Shown one piece after another: positions 57,407-64,000 of a stretch of 64,000 nt of DNA (positions are counted from its first letter, which is position 1; the number at the start of each line of letters is the position of its first letter). The position numbers were made by a program, and so were the translations under genes. Source of the DNA: Guillardia theta CCMP2712 (taxonomy: Eukaryota > Cryptophyceae > Pyrenomonadales > Geminigeraceae); NCBI RefSeq assembly GCF_000315625.1, contig NW_005434511.1:48001-112000 (forward strand). The letters run 5' to 3'. Under the pieces are notes generated by a model. The model was not told the origin of the DNA. It ran no database searches and worked only from the letters and a program-made list of their open reading frames with translations.

Positions 57407-57838
57407 ATGTTTTTAAACTCCTTGAGTGATGACCCGTGCACACATGCACAGGTTACTTCAGCTGCATCTCCTCGCCCCTCCGCTCCAACCCCTCATGCTG
57501 TACTCCCTGTCGCTCATTCTCCTCGTCCACGACAATCTCAAGTCGTCTGCATTGTTTACTTAAGGAAGAAGATCCTTTCCCCTGCCGCTCTACATGGTTC
57601 CACTCCCTCCTACCATCGGCTGACTCTCGACGTCCTCCGCGCTCTCACCCACCTCCAACAAGTAAAAGCTGCTCGACATCTGGTGAGCAAACGGGAATTG
57701 TTTACTGAGATGCTGAAGCACGAGTGCAGGAAATCTCTCTATCAGCTCTCAGGAACGCTTGCCGGTGAGTGGGAGGGGCTGGAGGAGGAGTGGGTGAGAT
57801 GGTACTTGAGAATGGGGCTACATGAGGAGGGCGTGTGA
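57407..57838 (+). pseudogene. RWP-RK copy 4: RWPY core deleted
   Basis: Keeps VVCIVYLRKK and LTLDVLRALTHLQQVKAARH and, after an intron-like GTGAGC...GTGCAG, EISLSALRNACR. It then jumps to the tail (EEEWVRWYLRMGLHEEGV), with about 100-150 bp of exon 2, including the RWPYARR codons, missing. If the intron is spliced the frame stops at once (CGG TGA). If it is retained, the frame stays open through the tail, so a product without the recognition helix end is possible. Confidence 0.72.
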
Positions 57839-59959
57839 GGTCAAAGCTATGTTGTCCCTTGCTCCTGTAACAAAGCATGGTCGTAGTGAAAAGTCTGGTT
57901 TTGTGGTATTGCGTAAGAGTGACACAGAGGTAAAGAAAGGATAGTCAATCAATCACCCTAGAATAGTGGACAGCATAGAGCAAGCTCTACTGACTCCATC
58001 CTGCCATTCCGCTGAAACTGCGGGACGGGAAGATCGCTGAGACTGCGGGACGGGAAGATCGCCCTGGGCTGGGTGGAGGCATGAAAGGGTCGCAGACTAC
58101 ATGCTCAGGGTGCACGGCAGAAGGAAAGAGGAAAAGAAGTCCGACTGCTGTGAGGAGAAAGAGTGTGGGAGAGAGAAGATGAGCTTGAGGAAAGGTTTCG
58201 ATTGAAAGCAATATCGATAGTTTTATCAGCCCTCTGCAAATCAACTTTTTGTTCCTGATCATCGGTATGCTACCTTACTGCCAACTGCGCAGTTTTGATA
58301 AGCTCAAGGAAAAGATGCACTTTCTTACTTTAGTTTTCACTGTGTAGTACACTGAACCAAACCCTTTGTTGATCGTGCATCAAGGTTGTACAACACACTG
58401 TCATTATTGGTTGGCCTGGTTGAAATCGACCTGCCTTGTTGTTTCCAAGCAGAGAAAGAAAGGAGTGAAAACAGAGAGAAAAAGCAAAGAACCGATTAGA
58501 AGGAAGACAACTAGACAGAAGAGAAGAGGCAAGAACGACGAGAAGGAAATGATTTCATGGAATTGAACAAAGACGAATCAAAACCAAACAAATCTAGGAG
58601 AGAGGACAAATGAAAATTTAATCGAAAACGTCAATACAAAGGAGGAAGAAGAGAAGAACGATGATGAGGAGGTGTGAGCTGAGATGAAGGCCTTTGAAGG
58701 AGAGAGCCAAAGAGCAGAATATGAATGCAAGTCAAAACGAGACAGAAATAAAACAACGACGAGGGATTGAAGCCATCCAGGAGCAGTAGCAGCAGGAATG
58801 GTGGCGGGAGCAGCAATTCAACCTTTCTGATCACATCCCCATTTTGGCCTTCCCAATGCGACCGATCTCACACACAATTATGATCCACACCGCACTTGTT
58901 GATGATGTCACAGACATGAAAATTATCATGACAGGCATGATTATGATCATCGTGATCATGATTATGATGATCGTGATCATGATGAACTTTATAACAGCGA
59001 TGATAAACAGAAAAGAAAAAATGAAGATCATGAAGATGACAAAGATGATGATGATGATGATGATGAGCAAGAGAATAATTGTGGTGTGGTGACGATGATG
59101 ATGAACCATGAAAAAGCAAAGCTAGCAAGTGATGACGTGACGCTGGAACTAGTAACGCTGGGAGTCATAATTGAAGATATTGTCGAGATGTTGATAGAAA
59201 TGGAAACAAATGAGCCTGGAAGTGATTTTGATAATATCCGTACAATCTTCAAGATGTCATCAAGATTTTGATAGACATGATGATGATGGAGGTTGAGATG
59301 ATGAAGAAGAACGAGAGATTAGATGATGATGACGACAAACATGATGATTACGATTGAGAAAGATCATCAAAATGGGAAGGTGAATCAGGGGAGCGACTGT
59401 TTGAGCTAGAAGAAGACGACAGAAGACTGGGATGGGCAGTTTAAAAGTATGGTCGTAGGTGAGGAGCTAAAGATGCACGTGCGATCTGATTGCAGCCAGG
59501 ATGAGGTAGTCCAACCTACAATCAGCAGCTCCTTTTCACGGATCTCCTCGTAATTTCAGAGGGCTGTGGGACGCTTGTGTCCGTGACCAACCTCACGTTT
59601 CGGTAAAACGACTGGACGTTTGTCTTCGGATCTTACCTTGTGCTACTGGCTGTCTTTACCTGAGCATGCTCGCTGACATTTCTCGGGGAGAGCTCGCCAA
59701 TCAAATCTGTGGATTCAGCCCTAGCACGTTCACTGCTAGGAGCGGGAAGGAGGGGAACGATTCTTCAAAAATAGCAAGCGGGTCATGTGACAACCACCCT
59801 GCACGTCCCAGACGAGGTCCTTCTGAATACTGTTACATCGAGCAAGATCGTTTGATCGACTGAAGCGAAAGAGCGAGAATCGACAGTTTGGAAACACGCT
59901 TTTCATTGAAACAATTCAGATTCATTTGATTGAGTCTGATTATCCTACTTCGTCTTGCT
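57839..59959. other. 2.1 kb convergent region with GAT and GATCAT repeats
   Basis: GAT-rich tracts lie at 58910-59090 and 59270-59350. A 24 bp direct repeat around CTGCGGGACGGGAAGATCGC is at 58018-58062. Purine-rich from 58440 to 58560. Open frames here are repetitive and I do not support a gene. Confidence 0.5.
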
Positions 59960-60589
59960 CTACACGCCCTCCTCCTCTAGTCCCATCCCCATGTACCACT
60001 CGATCCATCCCACTTCCGCCCCCTCCCACCGATCCTCAGACTCTGCCTTCTCCTCCTCCTCTTCCATCATCGCCATATCCATCCCAAACGCTGGCAGGCT
60101 GGGAGGACCTGGCACCAATGGCGCGCTGGCCGCGCTGACAGCGACGGGCTCGGTCTCCCTCCTCCTCCTCGCGTACGGCCATCGCCCTAGCCCCAGTGCC
60201 CGGCAAGCGTTCTTGAGCGCCGACAGCGAGATCCCCTGCGCTCGATCGTCACATGGAGGTGTATAGGAGGGAGGAAGGAGGGGGAGGTGGCTTACCAGGT
60301 GACGGGCAGCGTGAGCTTGGGAGAGGTGGGTGAGGGAGCGGAGGAGGTCGAGGGTGAGTCTGCGGTAGAGGGGGGAGGAGGCAGCGTAAGGAGAGTCGGG
60401 GGAGGGCTTTCGTCTGGGGTAGACGATACGGACGGCTTGGGAGGGAAGGGGAGCGGTGAAAGGAGGAGGAGGAGGAGGAGGAGGAGGAGGAGGAGGATAG
60501 GTTGGTGGTAGCGGACAAGTCTCAGGCAGAAAGGGAGAGAAGGCAGAAGGATGAGGAGTAAGGGAAAGGAGGGAGGCGGGTGCAGACAT
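59960..60589 (-). CDS. Miniature RWP-RK domain protein, copy 5 (intact)
   Basis: Exons 60589-60296 and 60235-59960 make 189 aa. The N-terminus has a poly-Pro run from a CTCCTC repeat (60455-60495). VRIVYPRRK, LTLDLLRSLTHLSQAHAARH, GISLSALKNACRALGLGRWP and YARRRRETEPVAVSA follow. The tail is acidic (MEEEEEKAESEDRWE) and ends WIEWYMGMGLEEEGV. The 60 bp intron ends like the one before copy 2. A nuclear DNA-binding role is inferred from the domain. No other recognisable domain is present, so it may act by dimerising with, or competing against, larger RWP-RK factors (inference). Confidence 0.84.
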   Translation of the reverse strand: MSAPASLLSLTPHPSAFSPFLPETCPLPPTYPPPPPPPPPPPPFTAPLPSQAVRIVYPRRKPSPDSPYAASSPLYRRLTLDLLRSLTHLSQAHAARHLVSHLPLLPPSYTPPCDDRAQGISLSALKNACRALGLGRWPYARRRRETEPVAVSAASAPLVPGPPSLPAFGMDMAMMEEEEEKAESEDRWEGAEVGWIEWYMGMGLEEEGV

Positions 60590-60879
60590 GGACGAGGGTA
60601 CAGCAGAAGACGGAGGACAGTATGATCTAAAAATCTACCCGAAATATCCTGGATACGGTCACGGACGTTGAAGCTATTTACCACTCAACTTCTACTGTAA
60701 AGTAAAGAAGTCGCAGTACTGTGACGATGGCAGGAAATGTACCGTAAAACACTTTTATAATAATGTCAACTGCACGCGCACAAGATGAATAAAGGAATGA
60801 CCGTCCTTTACTCAAAGTCAAGTTAAAGATTAGTACGAGGACATGACCAGTACATCTCACGGCCGGGTGAAGAGTTTTT
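60590..60879. other. Intergenic region between copy 5 and the next gene
   Basis: Contains single GAGGGTAC and TCTACCCG motifs only, weaker than in the other divergent regions. Confidence 0.4.
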
Positions 60880-61719
60880 ATGAGTCGGAGTTCCGGCGGC
60901 AACAAACGCTTCACTGATCGCTCACACGTGCGCGCAGTTCGTGGGAGGGGGAAGGGGGGGGGAAGGGGGCGGAGATTCTTCACAAGGTCCCTGCCTCGCG
61001 ATTCTACATGTGAAGTTATGTTTGACATGTCCACGTTCTCGTCGCTGTGGGATGAGGTCGAGTCCGAGCTCATCAAGCTCCGCGTCAGGGTTGAGATGCA
61101 CAGGGATCAGGATGAGAGGGATAGAACCAAGATCAATGAGGACTTGCTATACCTGATGTACAAGTGCAAGGGAAAGTTGCAGATTGCCTGTGCAATGATC
61201 AATCAGGAGCAGGTGCTCGCCGCCATGCACTTTCAGAAGATGATCATGATGGTACTCAAGAGCATCTGGAATGCCAGGAGGAGTAAGAGGCTGCTGAACA
61301 AACAGGGCGAGCAGATGCACCTGTATGAATATATCAAGACATTCCAGATGGTGTCATATCGTAACTATGAGGGTGAGCTTAGCATGATGATCCAGCAGGG
61401 CATCGATGCTGTCGTCCATACCGCGATATCAGAGGATACCCCTGGAATCACAGTGCGGTTGAGCCAGGTCCGTGAAAGCAACCTCAAGGCAGAGGTGGAG
61501 CAGTTGCTGCAACACCAAAGAGAGCTCGAGCAATGTATCAAGACATCGTTCTGCTCCATAGGTGTCTCGATCTACATCGACGTTCAACGCCTGCGCACGA
61601 TTCAGTCGAGGGTTGCCATGTCTAAGACCCGCATCGGGGGTCGAACAATCTCCAGGACTCGCTTGTCCTCGCTACCAGCATGGAGTTTATCCCTCCAGGC
61701 TGCTATGCCTTCAACGTGA
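60880..61719 (+). CDS. Hypothetical helical protein, 3' end unresolved
   Basis: Open from ATG 60880, or more likely ATG 61018 (MFDMSTFSSLWDEVE), since the first 46 residues are Arg/Gly-rich translation of a G-rich tract. The conserved-looking part is helical: ELIKLRVRVEMHRDQDERDR, MINQEQVLAAMHFQKMIMMV, VRESNLKAEVEQLLQHQREL. Composition turns arbitrary after about 61600, so a splice there is likely. Open pieces in other frames at 61680-61949 (PGCYAFNVTFDCHPVRTGTM) and 61950-62212 (KVYINYFSSHLDIVYKPSTC) may be further exons, but I could not join them. Family unknown. Confidence 0.45.
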   Translation: MSRSSGGNKRFTDRSHVRAVRGRGKGGGRGRRFFTRSLPRDSTCEVMFDMSTFSSLWDEVESELIKLRVRVEMHRDQDERDRTKINEDLLYLMYKCKGKLQIACAMINQEQVLAAMHFQKMIMMVLKSIWNARRSKRLLNKQGEQMHLYEYIKTFQMVSYRNYEGELSMMIQQGIDAVVHTAISEDTPGITVRLSQVRESNLKAEVEQLLQHQRELEQCIKTSFCSIGVSIYIDVQRLRTIQSRVAMSKTRIGGRTISRTRLSSLPAWSLSLQAAMPST

Positions 61720-62944
61720 CCTTTGATTGCCATCCCGTCAGGACGGGTACAATGTGTGCGCTGCTCGACGATGCGGAACGTGAGGTGGTAGCGGTCGTAC
61801 ACTGCTTGTCCTGTATCGAGGATAACTATGGGATTAGCAGCGATGTGCTGTTGTGGATTGCAAAGTGTGTCTTGACGGAGGAAAGAGACAAGAGTGAGTT
61901 ATTGAGCCACAGAGAGCATTGGGATATCACTACTCGCTCTGTGCGTTAGCTTGTAAACCATTCAATGCAAAGGTTTACATCAATTACTTCTCATCCCACC
62001 TCGACATCGTCTACAAACCCTCGACCTGTGACTTTGCAGCCCTGGGGGCAGAGGAAGAGAACCGGGGAGCTGTCCGGGTGGGAGATGAGAGCTGGGGACA
62101 GGCTTTCTTGCAAGGTACAGTTGAGGCCATGCTCTGCGTACATCCAGTCAAAGGTGTAGGTCCGGAGCCAGTGCACGACTCTCAGGCACTTGTAGCAGTC
62201 AGGACGAGCTGAGAGGAGGACGAGGGCAGTTGTAGCAGATGAAGTGAGTCAGAGTGAGCTAAAGGAGTTTCAGCGTCAGTGAAACTTCAATCTCGGCGTA
62301 CCGACAGACCCGGACATCTCAGATACTTGAACGGTATCTCGCTCAAGGCACGCGTCATCAGCGCTCGCTGCTTTCCTCGCCTTCCATGCGCAGCCAGCGT
62401 GGTGTTTGAGAGCAGTTCACGTCAAGCGGACTGAGAGACCCCTATCATGTAGTGCTCTATCTCCTCTCCACGACGCCTTACTCACAGCATGGTCAATCTC
62501 TGTGTTGTGCACACAACATGAATCATGGGATCTGATTGCTCTCCTACTCTCTTTCAAGACTCTCTTGGATGAGCCAGGCGAGTAGTGAGCTGCTCTGATA
62601 TGAGATGTCCGCTAACGTGATCGCTCTGCAAGCTCAAGCATAACCGACGAGCTTGCTCGATCCCATCCTCCCTCCCCTGGCTGGCAAAGTTGCCTACATC
62701 ATGCTTCTTCCTCGTTGTCTCCCTAGTTCCTCACTTGACCGTTGCCTCCCTCACAGCCATGAGCTTCCTCCTCACGAGCGATCAAACAACAACCATCAAC
62801 ACTCGTCGGTCATGGCAAGAAGCTTTCATTGAGCAATCAACCGTCCGTTCCTTGTTACCCTCTACTGGCTCCACACGCCCTGCGGCGCGTCGCCCTCCTC
62901 CTCCTCGTGTACGGCCCCAATCTTCCCCTGGGGAGGTGGCTTAC
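61720..62944. other. Possible further exons, then no recognisable gene
   Basis: 61720-62212 has coding-like frames on the plus strand (see preceding entry) and a competing minus-strand frame (61991-62176, WLRTYTFDWMYAEHG). Strand is undecided. From 62213 to 62944 nothing is supported. Confidence 0.35.
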
Positions 62945-63014
62945 CAGGTGACGCGCAGCGTGAGCTTGGGAGAGGTGGGTGAAGGAGCGGAGGAGGTCGA
63001 GGGTGAGTCTGCAG
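62945..63014 (-). pseudogene. RWP-RK copy 6: fragment of exon 1
   Basis: On the minus strand LTLDLLRSFTHLSQAHAARH followed by the intact donor GTAAGCCACC of the other copies. Upstream IVYPRRK and downstream exon 2 are both absent. Confidence 0.8.
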
Positions 63015-64000
63015 AAAGAAGTGTCGCATCGCTGAAGATGATGACGGCGGGTGCTCTGACATCACCCTGGTCCCTTCATCTCTGATACCAGCCAGATCCC
63101 GTGCCAGCAGCTCTACGCTCGGGTCGCGCACGTCTCTTGCTCTTGTCTTCATTCACATTCCCTACACCTACTCGTACATACATGCCTACATCCTATCTAC
63201 ATGCTCCTCGCGGAGCTGAGCCTTGGGCCCTCACTCATGCGAGCGTGATCTTGCTGCCTTGCTCGATCGCCCCGGAGCCTGCCGCCTTGCTCCTGGCGGC
63301 CATGACGCTCCCCAGCAGAAGCGCTGGCGTGGCAGCGGCCTTTCTTGCCGTGGTCGCGATGTCGTCTGGGCTGGGAGACGTGGAGGGGAAGGCGAGGGGG
63401 CTCCGCTTGACGGACCATGCAGAGACATGGGCGATCTTGATGGTAGAGCGGGGGGCGGGGAGGGGAGACATGGCTGCGCGAGCGAGGGGAGGGGAGGGAG
63501 CGTGAGGGGAGGTGTTAGGAAAACTTCCTACAAGTATCTCTCGATCCAGTGTTGACACACGAAGTGATCCCGTCAAGAAACCAAAGAACAAGCGCGCGAC
63601 AGCAATGCACAATTCAACGGCAATTTACTCCAAATCAACGTTAGAGATAAAGAAAAGTAAGTAATCTAATTTCCTAAGAAACGAGACTGCCTAGGACACC
63701 TACTTAAGAAAGACAGGAAGTCAGTAAACATATCCTATCATTTCGCTCCCTAGCGCTGATAGATGAGAACACACTTCTCAGCTCCAACTTCGCTGCAAAC
63801 ACCAAGAATCATTTAGCATTCACAAGATTGAAATCACGAATCATTTTCCTCAACTCTGGAGTGCGAAATTCACGCGTAGACAACCAAGAATCATCCTGTT
63901 GGAAAACTGATCGAGAAACACCAAGACACTGTCGTTTCCCCGCTTCGAGGTGGGCAGCGCTGTACGGTTCTCAGAACTTTTTCCAATACTCATAACTCTC
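63015..64000. other. Right end of the window, no supported gene
   Basis: Overlapping open frames at 63101-63505 (+) and 63235-63612 (-) share GC-rich sequence, and neither has a recognisable domain. 63520-64000 is AT-richer without features. Confidence 0.4.

Noticed and set aside
58631-59252. Hydrophobic poly-Ile/Met/His frames
   Set aside because: GAT/ATC repeat translation in a convergent intergenic region.
63101-63612. Overlapping 125-134 aa frames on both strands
   Set aside because: No domain, no splice context and GC-rich composition; cannot choose a strand.
1-64000. Bacterial or viral origin of the window
   Set aside because: Dense spliceosomal introns, exportin, exosome, PAK and DCAF12-type genes indicate a eukaryotic nuclear genome.

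Overview
This is nuclear DNA of a eukaryotic microalga, most likely a cryptophyte such as Guillardia theta. Evidence: most genes are split by short GT-AG introns (about 40-500 bp). Gene orientation alternates and gaps are small. N-terminal presequences carry LRLRGG or LRLKGG (at 41091 and 31652). One enzyme has a signal peptide followed by ASA-F, the mark of proteins imported into a red-algal-derived secondary plastid. The species call is inference; no marker gene is present. I saw no tRNA, rRNA, CRISPR or prokaryotic operon structure.

Left third (1-17.5 kb): a fibronectin-III/nucleoredoxin-like fusion (+), a signal-peptide protein of unknown function (-), a large DUF4062-NACHT-WD40 protein (+) with two apparent frameshifts and a mutated Walker A, two inverted four-TM bestrophin-like paralogues (- and +), and a DCAF12-like WD40 protein (-). 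After an assembly gap come gene fragments, a roughly 2.4 kb near-perfect inverted repeat (19.0-21.4 kb) carrying an intact gene and its frameshifted mirror copy, and a probably mobile-element-derived gene.

Middle (24-46 kb): a Lys/Glu-rich protein (+), a 17-exon Twinkle-type mitochondrial primase-helicase (-), an exportin-7 homologue (+), a plastid-targeted type II NAD(P)H dehydrogenase (-, broken by a 100-N gap), an 11-exon LRLRGG protein (+), an exosome MTR3/EXOSC6 subunit (-) and a small intronless protein (+).

Right third (47-64 kb): a C2H2 plus CW zinc-finger protein (-), a PDZ-CRIB-kinase (PAK-type) protein (+), and a cluster of six copies of a miniature RWP-RK gene: three intact two-exon genes, a lone second exon, a copy that lost its RWPY core, and a lone first-exon fragment.

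Two patterns cut across the window. (1) Arrays of GGGGTA/GGGTGGGGTA, with scattered TACCGGT, lie in nearly every intergenic region between divergent genes and are almost absent between convergent genes, which suggests a promoter-linked element. (2) Long simple repeats sit mainly inside introns, and duplications are repeatedly inverted. Most multi-exon models below close in frame across all junctions, which is the main support for them; exceptions are stated.
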